Assembly: GCA_046349035.1 (NCBI GenBank)
Contig: JAXMDC010000002.1
Coordinates: 434,001-498,000, forward strand
DNA: 64,000 nucleotides
Origin: JAXMDC01 sp046349035
GTDB lineage: Bacteria > Pseudomonadota > Alphaproteobacteria > Rhizobiales > Kaistiaceae
Reading direction: 5' to 3'
A model generated the notes under the pieces. That model saw nothing but the letters and a program-made list of their open reading frames with translations. It was not told where the DNA came from and searched no databases. Position 1 is the first letter of the stretch, and every line of letters starts with the position of its first letter. Of the stretch, positions 53,248 through 60,859 are shown one piece after another. Made by a program: the position numbers and the translations under genes.

Positions 53248-53445
53248 TCAACCGCGATCTCCGGGCCAGTTGCCGTCCCGATAGCCCTCGCGCGTTGCTC
53301 TCTCCTGTATCCGCTCCAGCAACGGATCCCGGCGCCGACCGGTCCACTGCATGATGCCGTAGAGGAAGGCGAGGCCGAGGATGACCGCACCGAGAGCGGT
53401 GGTGGCGAGCCACATCCAACTTGCACTCTGGCCAACGTCATCCAT
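53248..53445 (-). CDS. Small single-pass membrane protein
   Basis: A 65-residue protein with one helix (about 12-34, MWLATTALGAVILGLAFLYGI) and a charged cytoplasmic tail (RRRDPLLERIQERATREGYRDG). A weak GGGG site precedes the ATG. It is unrecognised and followed by the small basic gene on the same strand. Confidence 0.5.
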   Translation of the reverse strand: MDDVGQSASWMWLATTALGAVILGLAFLYGIMQWTGRRRDPLLERIQERATREGYRDGNWPGDRG

Positions 53446-53730
53446 GAAAAACCCCGAGCGGTGGCGCTGGGGATCAACTCCGACTGCTTCGCTTCGTTCC
53501 TGTGGGACCGAGGAGGCTTCGGTCGCCGATCGCTCCCGCCCCGGCGCTTTCGCCGGATTGCCCGTCTATTGGCGGAGTCTGATCGTCCGATCGGCAGGCA
53601 ACTGATGTGGCGGCGAAAGGCTCCGGCCGTGGCGTTTAACGCGACAGGGCCGGACGGTCGCCGGCTGGGCAGGGGATCGCCTTGACTTAAGGACGCGCCC
53701 GCTTCTTTATTCCGCCGCCGTCAGGCTGGC

Positions 53731-53805
53731 GGGCGCGTAGCTCAGCGGGAGAGCACTCCCTTCACACGGGAGGGGTCACAGGTTCAATCCCTGTCGCGCC
53801 CACCA
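53731..53805 (+). tRNA. tRNA-Val (anticodon CAC)
   Basis: A complete cloverleaf: acceptor GGGCGCG pairs with CGCGCCC, a D-arm with AGCTCAGCGGGAGAGC follows, and the anticodon stem CTCCC/GGGAG encloses TTCACAC, giving CAC. A TTCAATC T-loop is present. Discriminator A and an encoded CCA end the gene. Its 3' part is duplicated at 59917-59977. Confidence 0.95.
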
Positions 53806-53806
53806 T
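53746..53806 (+). repeat. Left attachment site (61-bp direct repeat in tRNA-Val)
   Basis: The 61 bases from the D-arm to just past the CCA are identical to 59917-59977. This is the left junction of the integrated element; the intact tRNA is at this end. Confidence 0.9.
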
Positions 53807-53874
53807 TCTAACTCCTTGTTGGTGTTAGTCTTCTAGCCCTCAGCCCCTCTTCTCTCGATCACCTCAGAACTCAG

Positions 53875-53894
53875 CTGGTCACACTGGTGTCACA
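53875..53894. repeat. 20-bp repeat at the left end of the element
   Basis: An identical 20-base copy lies at 59781-59800 in the same orientation. The pair flanks the element inside the attachment repeats, as integrase arm sites do. The unit holds two TGGT...CACA half-sites. Confidence 0.6.
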
Positions 53895-53906
53895 GCAGGG
53901 TTCGCC

Positions 53907-54893
53907 ATGGCTTCAATCAGACGACGGAAAGACAAGTGGCAGGTGCAGGTGCGGAGGATCGGCAACTCTCCGGTCTCTCGCTCTTTCCTTCATCTCAAGG
54001 ACGCAAAGCTCTGGGCCAGGGAAATGGAATCCAGGGCAGATCGAAGAGACCTCCCGGCTGATCCCAGGGCGTTGGAGAAGGTCACACTTGGCCAACTGGT
54101 CGAGAGGTACCGGGACACAGTCGCCATCCGGCATCGAAGAGTGGAGATCGACCGAATCGTGCTCAACGCTTTCCTGCGGCATCCCATCTGCCTTAAAAGG
54201 CTCTCCGACGTCACAATGAGCGATTTCGCGAGCTACCGGGACGAACGACTGAAGCAGATCAAGCCCGTCTCCCTGAAACGCGATTTGGGATTGATCCGAC
54301 ATGCTTTCCACGTTGCCCGCACGGAGTGGGGCCTTCCACTCAACGACAACCTGTTGGCGACACTAGTTCTCAAGGCGCCTGATCAAAAACGAGAAAGGCG
54401 ACTAAGACCGGGTGAGTGGGAAAGGCTGGTCGAAGCAGCTCGGTCCCAAAGAAACCCATACGTGCTTCCTGTCATTTTCCTAGCGGTGGAGACCGGGATG
54501 AGGCGGGGTGAAATCCTCGGCATGAAATGGGATCACTTGGACCGCGCCCGCCAAACCCTTCTGATCCCAGAGACCAAGACGGGCTATGCACGGCGGATAC
54601 CCCTCAGCCAGGTCGCTTTGGACACCTTGGACGCACTGCATCCCTCGGCGCACCGGGTGTTCCCTATGACCGCCAACGCCTTCCGACTGTCGTGGCAAAG
54701 ACTCAAGAAGAGGGCGGGCGCAGAGGACCTGAGGTTTCACGACCTGAGACACGAAGCCGTTAGCCGCCTCTTTGAGCATGGGCTGACCGTCCCTGAGGTT
54801 ACCCTGATAAGCGGGCACCGCGACCCGCGCATGCTGTTGCGGTACTCTCACGCAAGTTTCGAACGGATAAGCCAAAAGCTCTCAGGCGGCTGA
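53907..54893 (+). CDS. int: Tyrosine recombinase / integrase of the tRNA-Val element
   Basis: A 328-residue phage-type integrase. An N-terminal arm-binding domain (MASIRRRKDKWQVQVRR) and a SAM-like core domain (about 60-150) precede the catalytic domain. The catalytic set is Arg in TGMRRGE, Lys in ETKTGYARR, HDLRHEA (H-x-x-R), His in ISGHRDPRML and the Tyr nucleophile in LRYSHASF. It lies 101 bases after tRNA-Val, as expected of an enzyme that recombines at this site. Confidence 0.95.
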   Translation: MASIRRRKDKWQVQVRRIGNSPVSRSFLHLKDAKLWAREMESRADRRDLPADPRALEKVTLGQLVERYRDTVAIRHRRVEIDRIVLNAFLRHPICLKRLSDVTMSDFASYRDERLKQIKPVSLKRDLGLIRHAFHVARTEWGLPLNDNLLATLVLKAPDQKRERRLRPGEWERLVEAARSQRNPYVLPVIFLAVETGMRRGEILGMKWDHLDRARQTLLIPETKTGYARRIPLSQVALDTLDALHPSAHRVFPMTANAFRLSWQRLKKRAGAEDLRFHDLRHEAVSRLFEHGLTVPEVTLISGHRDPRMLLRYSHASFERISQKLSGG

Positions 54894-54922
54894 TTGTTGG
54901 TTCCTCGCAACAGGAGGATAAC

Positions 54923-55702
54923 TTGAATTGGAGCTGGTCGCTATTCGCAATACTAGCCCTGCCCTGCATAATCTTCAGCCAATTTGCGCGGGGGGCCATG
55001 AATGCAAGAAATATTACGCGGTATGGTCCCGCGGCGAACTACGCAAACGATCCGGCGGGTGCAATCCTTGGGTCCATTGTGGCCGGCCTGATTTGGGCCA
55101 GTCTCATTACAGTCATCTTGAGCACTCTTGCGGGGGCCCCAGGCACACAAGACTCCACCTCAAAAGGCCTAGCATTGCCACCAACTCCAAATCAATCCAA
55201 AGTCAATATCGAGTGTCAAAATACTGCTAGTTTCCAATGCACGGTTGATCGAGCGATCAAAGAAATCACCGCGAAGCGTGACTTCGCCCTAAATCTTCTT
55301 ACGAAGTACAGAGCCCAACTGGATTCGCAGCACTCGGTGGTTAAGGCATTGCGCGTAGTCCAGACGTTCTTGCCGCTGGAGTGTTGGTTGGTGCAGACAG
55401 GATTTGACCTATCCGATCTGCCAGGCGCCAAACAGGCGGCTTATTTGGCCTCAGTTTGGCAAATGGAGCAACCATATTTCGAAAGAGAGTTGGAGGCAAG
55501 TGCGCAACGCATGTGGTCAATATCGCCTGTCGATGCTGTTGAATTCCTTGAAAGAGTCAACAACGGCACGAGATATGATTACAACGGACTCTCGGCGAAA
55601 GCGGTTGGGCTGACCCTGGGGTGGGCTTCAATGCTTTCAGTTTGGGCAGTGCGTAGGGCGCGAAATAGAAGGATTTCAGCGAACTCCCGCCGCCAAGCCT
55701 AA
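54923..55702 (+). CDS. Membrane protein of unknown function in the tRNA-Val island
   Basis: A 259-residue protein starting at a TTG with AGGAGG five bases upstream. Membrane helices lie at about 5-23, 46-68 and 222-242; the region between (about 75-220) is soluble and helical with four cysteines. It is unrecognised. It is separated from the integrase by 29 bases and convergent with the DUF6680-like gene. It may be part of the island's cargo function together with the two genes that follow. Confidence 0.62.
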   Translation: MNWSWSLFAILALPCIIFSQFARGAMNARNITRYGPAANYANDPAGAILGSIVAGLIWASLITVILSTLAGAPGTQDSTSKGLALPPTPNQSKVNIECQNTASFQCTVDRAIKEITAKRDFALNLLTKYRAQLDSQHSVVKALRVVQTFLPLECWLVQTGFDLSDLPGAKQAAYLASVWQMEQPYFERELEASAQRMWSISPVDAVEFLERVNNGTRYDYNGLSAKAVGLTLGWASMLSVWAVRRARNRRISANSRRQA

Positions 55703-55712
55703 ACCCCCGGCC

Positions 55713-56372
55713 TTAGGCAGTCCCTCGACCGCCTTTGCGTGTGCGTCCTTCCGGTGGCCGTTCAACTTTCACCGATGCCGGGCTATTGCCGCTCAACCAG
55801 GACAGGATAGCTTTGTTGGTCTGCTTCATGAGATCGATTGCCCCTGGGTCGCTGGGCAGCGAATTTATTTCGAGAGGTAAAGATCGTTTGCCCTGAAGAA
55901 CCTCTGAAAGCCCTCTCAAAATGACAAGTTGATCTGTCTGAATATCGCCGTGCGCTTTGGGTGCGTAAACTTCTGACTTCAACTCGGTTTTTGTAAACTT
56001 GTATCCGAGGAAATTCGAAATCTCCAAGATCAAGTCTAAATGCAACTCTTGTGCGCGTAGTACCCAGGGCTCCAGGGAGGATGTCTGCTTCGCCATGTGA
56101 TCGAGATAGGCCTTCCACGCGACGTGGATAGCCTTGGCTCCCCGCTCAGTTATCGGAAATTCGATGGGAACAGCGTTCAATGCAGACACATGCTCGGTGG
56201 AGAGCATGTTGGCTCTTGTGGTTGCAAGTACTCTAAAGTTTCTCTCTTGTCGGTCCCGTGCGTCTCGCCTGCGCTCAAGAAACTTTTGGGTCTGGACGGC
56301 CAAAACGGGCCCGAGACAGGTCGCCAGCATAATCGCTATGTCGGTTGCCTTTATGGTCCAGTCGAGCGCCAT
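55713..56372 (-). CDS. DUF6680-like protein with N-terminal membrane helix
   Basis: The start at 56372 follows GAGG five bases upstream and gives 219 residues. An N-terminal hydrophobic segment (about 6-27, KATDIAIMLATCLGPVLAVQ) is followed by the charged FLERRRDARDRQERNFRVLATTRANML and VSALNAVPIEF, which resemble DUF6680. The C-terminus is basic. It lies 93 bases downstream of the DUF2971 gene in the same direction, so the two form a pair. Function unknown. Confidence 0.6.
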   Translation of the reverse strand: MALDWTIKATDIAIMLATCLGPVLAVQTQKFLERRRDARDRQERNFRVLATTRANMLSTEHVSALNAVPIEFPITERGAKAIHVAWKAYLDHMAKQTSSLEPWVLRAQELHLDLILEISNFLGYKFTKTELKSEVYAPKAHGDIQTDQLVILRGLSEVLQGKRSLPLEINSLPSDPGAIDLMKQTNKAILSWLSGNSPASVKVERPPEGRTRKGGRGTA

Positions 56373-56465
56373 TGCATCCTCTTTTAGGTTCAGATTCGAA
56401 GACAGGCCAAATTTCCGGTGGAGCGGCCGCGCAGTGAAAACAGTGTGAGTTTGCGACACGACGTA

Positions 56466-57428
56466 TTAGCGACGAAGGGGAATATTCGAGACGAAAATCT
56501 TGTCGTGCGGATTTGAGATTTCGCCGTCGACTAAGAGGCTGACGAAAGCATCTCTTATCGCGTCCGGGTACTCGGTCGGCCCAATAATGACGCGGTCCAG
56601 CAAAAGGTCAGGGGTTATGCCGGTCAGTCCGTGATCGGGAGCGTCGCGGAGGGGAAGCTTATAGATGAGCTGCGGCACCCCGCCTATGCTGACGACGTCT
56701 TGCTTAAGGTGGTTGGAGCGTCCAAGGCGCGGCGAATAGACGATTCGCCACTCCAATTCTTCGCCGAACCCAGGATGTTTATTGCAGAGGACGGCGTATC
56801 GAAAGATGTTAAAGAGATGGTTGGCAGCAGTTTCTGCCCCGATACCCGCCAAGGTCTTTCGATTGGCGCTAATCGTGCTTGCTATAAGATCCATCTGCTT
56901 CTTTAGATCTTCTACTGAGAGGTAGGCCACGGGACTGGACCAAAAGCCGAGAGACGCCTGCGCTGGGAGGATGAACGGGGCGCTATGTACCACCACTGCG
57001 ACTCCGGTTGCCCCTCCGTACGCTCGCCACATCGAGAGCCGCCCCATCAAGTCTTCGTGGTCGTTATGCTCGGACAAACAGGCGAAGTACGTGTCGGTTA
57101 GGTGCAATAGCCAGTTATTGAAGTTTCCCTCAACGTCGAGCCGGACGTTCGGGAAAGCGTCATCGAATGCGCGCTTAAAGCGTTCGCCCGAGTCGGATTC
57201 GTATGCCTGCGTCAGGGTATATTTGCCCCATTCGATCTCCATAAAATCGTTCATACACGACGCTTTTCGTAGCCATATTTCTCGGTTTTTTACTATTTTC
57301 ATAACGGTGTCAGCGCTCGAGTAATGCACGAACCGCTTTTTAGTGGACCACACCAATGCGGCGCGCTGATAGTAGAACGGAAAAAAGGTGGAGTACAGAA
57401 GCTTTTCCTCGTCGGTAAGAAAGTCCAA
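56466..57428 (-). CDS. DUF2971 family protein
   Basis: A 320-residue soluble protein. FVHYSSADTVMKIVKNREIWLRKASCMNDFMEIEWG is the characteristic start, and FACLSEHNDHEDLMGRLSMWRAYGG followed by GVAVVV is the second family block. DUF2971 genes are scattered among mobile elements and defence-rich regions; the biochemical role is unknown to me. It forms a two-gene unit with the DUF6680-like gene. Confidence 0.82.
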   Translation of the reverse strand: MDFLTDEEKLLYSTFFPFYYQRAALVWSTKKRFVHYSSADTVMKIVKNREIWLRKASCMNDFMEIEWGKYTLTQAYESDSGERFKRAFDDAFPNVRLDVEGNFNNWLLHLTDTYFACLSEHNDHEDLMGRLSMWRAYGGATGVAVVVHSAPFILPAQASLGFWSSPVAYLSVEDLKKQMDLIASTISANRKTLAGIGAETAANHLFNIFRYAVLCNKHPGFGEELEWRIVYSPRLGRSNHLKQDVVSIGGVPQLIYKLPLRDAPDHGLTGITPDLLLDRVIIGPTEYPDAIRDAFVSLLVDGEISNPHDKIFVSNIPLRR

Positions 57429-58056
57429 GTTATGTTCCTTTACGCGAGGGGTGGTCAGTCTGGGTTGGGGAGATGACTCTCAGAGTGGTGATTCGGGTCA
57501 TTTGAACGTGGGGGGGAGATGGCGAAGCAACAGGTTTGTGGGCGAGCCCTGAGGGGAGAGTGTGGATCGACGAAACAGTGCAATAGTGCAATTGTCATTG
57601 TATCATGTGTGGCTCTTGTTTTTGAGCGGCGTTGTGTGTATGTGTGCAGTTGCTGGACTGTCGAGGACGCTGGCAAGCGAGGGTCCTCTTACCGGTGGTG
57701 CTGGGAAGCGACGTCCTGTCATAGCGGCTCTGGCTGCCGCATATCCAAAGCGGTGCTTGATGTGCCGCTACACCTTTGTGAGGGCCCGTGGTGTTCCGGC
57801 ATTAGGCTGGGACGGAGCGGAGATTTTCGACGGATGCGAACGCATCCCGATTTGTGCCCTTAGAGTGTTTCCTAACACACAGAGCTAAGCTCATGCGAAT
57901 CGGGATGCCGACGTGTCTGCGCCGGCTGACCGGGGTCCCGCCATACATGGATGCGGCCCTTTTCCTCTGCGCCAATGGAAACCTGAATTCCTCATGGGTT
58001 TGGCCGGCTTTCGGCGCGAACCCCAGGGGGCAAAGCCCCCAGTTGAGGTAACTAGT
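57429..58056. other. Divergent control region of the island
   Basis: About 630 bases between the DUF2971 gene and the ATPase gene. It holds an AGTGCAAT tandem repeat (57577-57592) and a GGGGGC-AAA-GCCCCC hairpin just before the ATPase start. It also has a possible small frame starting at a GTG at 57562 (108 residues, one hydrophobic segment, CLMC motif) with a GGGG site; I cannot show that it is a gene. Confidence 0.45.
57577..57592. repeat. Tandem AGTGCAAT repeat
   Basis: Two perfect 8-base copies are head to tail. The 13-mer GTGCAATAGTGCA within them (57578-57590) also occurs inverted at 58869-58881 inside the ATPase gene. This may be a regulator or replication-protein site. Confidence 0.4.
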
Positions 58057-59352
58057 ATGACGAACAAGATGGTTGAAGCACAAGCGAAGGACGCACCAGA
58101 GAAGGAGGAGTTGAAGGGAATGGCAGGGGCCCTTTTGGGCCGTTCAGTGTTAGATGCGCTTGACGATGACCTCAGGCGGATCGGTTTCGCGGGACCGACG
58201 GGCGTCCCCAAGCTCGTGCTGCTCGCCTGCATGTCCCGGTGCCTGCGGCGTCCGGTATCCCTCCTGATCAAAGGCGCTTCGAGTAGTGGGAAATCGTACT
58301 CGCTGAATGCTGGCCTTAAATTCGTCCCGGCCCAGGCCTACGAGTACTTCGCAGGGATGTCGAACAAGGCCTTAGTGTACGCCGAGTCTCTGGACCTAAG
58401 GCATCGAATGTTAGTTATCGGCGAGGCCGCGGGAATGGAAGATGGGTCTGGAAATCCCTTCCTTCGGCAGCTTCTTTCCGAAAACCAAGTTCGGTATCTA
58501 ACCGTTCAAAAGTCTGAGGGCGAAGGGAACGTCGGGGTAGAAATGAAGGGCGTACAGGGGCCCACTGGTCTTGTGATGACGACTACCGCCAACGCCTTGC
58601 ATCCTGAGGACGAAAACCGAATGCTTTCGGTGACGTTGGACGAGTCGCCGGAGACCATAAGGCAGGTGCTGAGAAATCAAGCGCTTGGCTTAGATGAGTC
58701 AGCCAACGTTGTGGACTATGTACCTTACCACGCCTTGCATCAGCTTGTCGGGTCTGAGCCAACGGACGTGAACATACCGTTTGCGTCAGTCCTTGCGGAC
58801 GCTCTGCCTACAACGCACAATCGTGTGCAGCGGGACTTCCCGAAGGTGCTGGGACTAGTGAAGGCTCATGCACTATTGCACCAATGGGGCAGAAGCAGGG
58901 ACGCGGGCGGACGATGCATAGCGTCATTGGATGACTATGAGGTGGTCTACGGGCTCGTCGCCGAACCTCTATCCCAAGGCGTCGAGGCATCCGTCACGGA
59001 AACGATGAGGGATGTCGTAGGCGGAGTGGCCAAGCTCACGGGTGGTCGTCGGCAGTCGGAATTCCCTATGTCCGTCTCCGATATGGATACAGCGGGCCCA
59101 ATCAGTCAGCGCACGCTTGCAGCCGAGTTGAGGCGTGATCCGAGTGTCGTAAGTCGGACGGTCAGCAAAGCGGTGGAGCTTGGGTATCTGGAAAATCTTA
59201 ACCCGGGCCAAGGAAGAGAAGCCAGATTGCAGCTAGGCAAGCGTGACCTGCCACAAGGGACGGTGCTTCCTCATCCTGACGAATTGCGTAAGGCGATGAA
59301 AGAACAAAACGCAGGCAAGCTCGTCCGACCGACGCCCTCGCTCGTTGCATAG
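58057..59352 (+). CDS. P-loop ATPase with C-terminal winged helix (island-encoded)
   Basis: A 431-residue protein; the ATG at 58057 has GAGG eight bases upstream. Walker A is GASSSGKS (73-80), the Walker B-like strand is RMLVIGEAAGM (about 117-127), and GLVMTTTANALHPEDENRML follows as a sensor-type block with a conserved Arg. The C-terminal part (about 350-390, RTLAAELRRDPSVVSRTVSKAVELGYL) is a winged helix. The order resembles helicase/primase-type ATPases of phages and satellites. It probably loads or unwinds DNA at the element's origin, but the family is not firmly known to me. Confidence 0.65.
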   Translation: MTNKMVEAQAKDAPEKEELKGMAGALLGRSVLDALDDDLRRIGFAGPTGVPKLVLLACMSRCLRRPVSLLIKGASSSGKSYSLNAGLKFVPAQAYEYFAGMSNKALVYAESLDLRHRMLVIGEAAGMEDGSGNPFLRQLLSENQVRYLTVQKSEGEGNVGVEMKGVQGPTGLVMTTTANALHPEDENRMLSVTLDESPETIRQVLRNQALGLDESANVVDYVPYHALHQLVGSEPTDVNIPFASVLADALPTTHNRVQRDFPKVLGLVKAHALLHQWGRSRDAGGRCIASLDDYEVVYGLVAEPLSQGVEASVTETMRDVVGGVAKLTGGRRQSEFPMSVSDMDTAGPISQRTLAAELRRDPSVVSRTVSKAVELGYLENLNPGQGREARLQLGKRDLPQGTVLPHPDELRKAMKEQNAGKLVRPTPSLVA

Positions 59353-59372
59353 GTTAGGATGTTATGTGCGTT

Positions 59373-59402
59373 GAGGGGGCCCCACAAGGGCCCTCTCCTT
59401 TT
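59373..59402 (+). terminator. Terminator-like hairpin after the ATPase gene
   Basis: A GAGGGGGCC/GGCCCTCTC stem with one mismatch is followed by CTTTT, 20 bases beyond the ATPase stop. Confidence 0.5.
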
Positions 59403-59579
59403 AGGTTGTTGCGAACAGGCGATTTGACGAGAACTGCCGTTCGGCCCGAAAAGAATGATGTTCGAGTGTTCTCGGGCGCGTCTTACTGATCCAATGCGAA
59501 TAGCACTTTGCGGCCGATGCTTGGCTTTGTTGCTTTTCAGCTATCTTTTTCTAGTACTTTTGGGTTGTCTTTGCCTATT

Positions 59580-59617
59580 CATATGTCTCTCATAGTCGAT
59601 ACATATGGGCCTCATAG
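59580..59617. repeat. Paired CATATG-N3-CTCATAG repeats
   Basis: The unit occurs at 59580-59595 and 59602-59617 with a 22-base period (two helical turns). The three internal bases differ (TCT and GGC). The pair looks like a binding site for a dimeric island protein such as an excisionase or replication initiator. Confidence 0.45.
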
Positions 59618-59745
59618 GATAGGCTCTGTGAGAATGGTGCACTTGTGCATTAGTCGTTCTCAGCGACTTTGAAAGCGGAATTTTCTCTGCGCAATTTTGA
59701 AGGCTTAATCCACAGCTCGGAAGGCCGCCACTAACCCCCTTGGTA

Positions 59746-59772
59746 CCCCAGGCCCACCCTGGGGGGTCTTTC
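59746..59772 (+). terminator. Hairpin with short T-rich tail near the right end of the island
   Basis: A 7-bp stem (59746-59752 with 59758-59764) is followed by GGTCTTTC. No gene ends close by on the plus strand, so it may insulate the island from host transcription. Confidence 0.35.
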
Positions 59773-59780
59773 GGTCTGAT

Positions 59781-59800
59781 CTGGTCACACTGGTGTCACA
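59781..59800. repeat. 20-bp repeat at the right end of the element
   Basis: This is the second copy of the repeat at 53875-53894, in direct orientation and 116 bases inside the right attachment site. Confidence 0.6.
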
Positions 59801-59847
59801 CTGAGGCCGCTTGAACGATGTTCTTGTGACAAGATTGTCTCGCTCAT

Positions 59848-59894
59848 CGAAAGACCGTAAACTGCGCAAGCAGTTGAGTTTATTCGGTCTTTCG
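59848..59894. other. Long imperfect hairpin beside the right attachment site
   Basis: The outer arms CGAAAGACCG (59848-59857) and CGGTCTTTCG (59885-59894) are perfectly inverted. An inner TAAACTGC/GCAGTT...TTTA part around a GCAA loop extends the stem. The hairpin ends 22 bases before the right repeat. It may be a protein-binding or RNA structure. Confidence 0.6.
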
Positions 59895-59916
59895 AGAGGA
59901 GCCGGAGGCGACGGGC

Positions 59917-59977
59917 CGGGAGAGCACTCCCTTCACACGGGAGGGGTCACAGGTTCAATCCCTGTCGCGCCCACCAT
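59917..59977 (+). repeat. Right attachment site (61-bp copy of the tRNA-Val 3' part)
   Basis: Identical to 53746-53806. The 5' acceptor strand and D-stem start are missing, so it is not a working tRNA gene. It marks the right end of the integrated element, 22 bases before the gph stop. Confidence 0.92.
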
Positions 59978-59999
59978 CGCCGCGTCGGATTTTCCCCAC

Positions 60000-60686
60000 T
60001 CACGCGCCGACTGCCGCACCGCTGCGAATTCTCGCCACGGCGTCCCAAAGGGCATCGTAGTGACTGATCAGCGCATCCGCCGGGAATTCCGACGGTGGGA
60101 TGTCGGTGTAACCGAAGTCCACCGCCACGACCGGCACGCTCGCTGCCTTGGCCGTCGACACGTCGGTCATCGAGTCGCCGACCATCACCGTCGCCTTGGG
60201 GTCGCCGCCGGCCCGGCGGATCGTCGCAAACAGCATCGCCGGGTCGGGCTTGCGGACGCCGAAGGTGTCGGCGCCGGCAATAGCGGCGAACCGCGACGTC
60301 AGGCCGAGCGTGTCGAAGAGCTGCAGCGACAGGCTCTCCAGCTTGTTGGTGCAAACCGCAAGCCGCCAGCCGGCGGCCGCGAAGCGGTCGAGCGCGGCGA
60401 GGCAGCCCGGATAGGGCCGGCTGAGGTCGGCGATCTTGGCCCGGTAATGGAGGAGGAAGCGTTGGAAGAGGTGCTCCTCCTTCTCCGGTGCGATAGCTCG
60501 CCCGCTCGCCGCAAAGCCACGCTTGACGAGCGCCAGCGCCCCAGTGCCGATCATCGCCCGCGCGTCCTCGGCCTTGACCGGCGCGAGACCCTCCTCGGCG
60601 AGGACCCGGTTCAGCGCCACGGTGAGGTCGCCCGCCGTGTCGATCAGCGTGCCGTCAAGGTCGAAAACGAGAAGGGGAGGGGTCAT
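60000..60686 (-). CDS. gph: Phosphoglycolate phosphatase (HAD family)
   Basis: A 228-residue HAD hydrolase. The nucleophile motif is LLVFDLDGTLIDTA, motif II is AVCTNK, and motif III/IV are VRKPDPAMLFATI and VMVGDSMTDVSTAKAA. The cap and length fit Gph, which removes 2-phosphoglycolate formed by DNA repair or oxygenase activity. It is convergent with the island's right end. Confidence 0.88.
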   Translation of the reverse strand: MTPPLLVFDLDGTLIDTAGDLTVALNRVLAEEGLAPVKAEDARAMIGTGALALVKRGFAASGRAIAPEKEEHLFQRFLLHYRAKIADLSRPYPGCLAALDRFAAAGWRLAVCTNKLESLSLQLFDTLGLTSRFAAIAGADTFGVRKPDPAMLFATIRRAGGDPKATVMVGDSMTDVSTAKAASVPVVAVDFGYTDIPPSEFPADALISHYDALWDAVARIRSGAAVGA

Positions 60687-60715
60687 GTTGGGGGTTGGGC
60701 CCGAGCGAAACGAAA

Positions 60716-60735
60716 GGCCGGGCTAGGGCCCGGCC
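60716..60735. other. 8-bp hairpin between gph and rpiA
   Basis: A GGCCGGGC/GCCCGGCC stem with a TAGG loop lies in the divergent gph-rpiA gap without a T-run. Purpose unknown. Confidence 0.35.
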
Positions 60736-60859
60736 GTACCCGTCTCCGTAGAGCCCGCACCCAGGGAGAGTCCAGTATTTTCGCCGCAGGGGCAGCCCCC
60801 GTGACAGGACCGACACGGCGGTGTTATCCCCGCCGTACGCCCGACGGATCGGACCCGCC

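Larger units (their letters stand above)
53746..59977. mobile_element. Integrative element of about 6.2 kb inserted at tRNA-Val
   Basis: The element is bounded by 61-bp identical repeats at a tRNA 3' end and carries a tyrosine integrase next to the left repeat. It is visibly lower in GC than its surroundings. Contents are an integrase, a membrane protein, a DUF6680-like/DUF2971 pair and an ATPase with winged helix. There are no capsid, packaging, conjugation or transposase genes. It resembles a small satellite or genomic island rather than a full prophage. Confidence 0.9.
59353..59999. other. Non-coding right end of the island
   Basis: About 650 bases without a gene. In order: a terminator-like hairpin (59373-59402), the CATATG repeats, a second hairpin (59746-59764), the 20-bp repeat copy, a long hairpin and the right attachment site. 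It is much richer in A+T than the host DNA. Confidence 0.6.

Noticed and set aside
57562..57888. Small plus-strand gene (108 codons) in the island control region
   Set aside because: A GGGG site and a hydrophobic segment are present, but composition is irregular, no family is seen, and it covers the repeat sites; kept only as a remark.
59917..59977. Second tRNA-Val gene
   Set aside because: The 5' acceptor strand and the start of the D-arm are missing; it is an attachment-site copy only.
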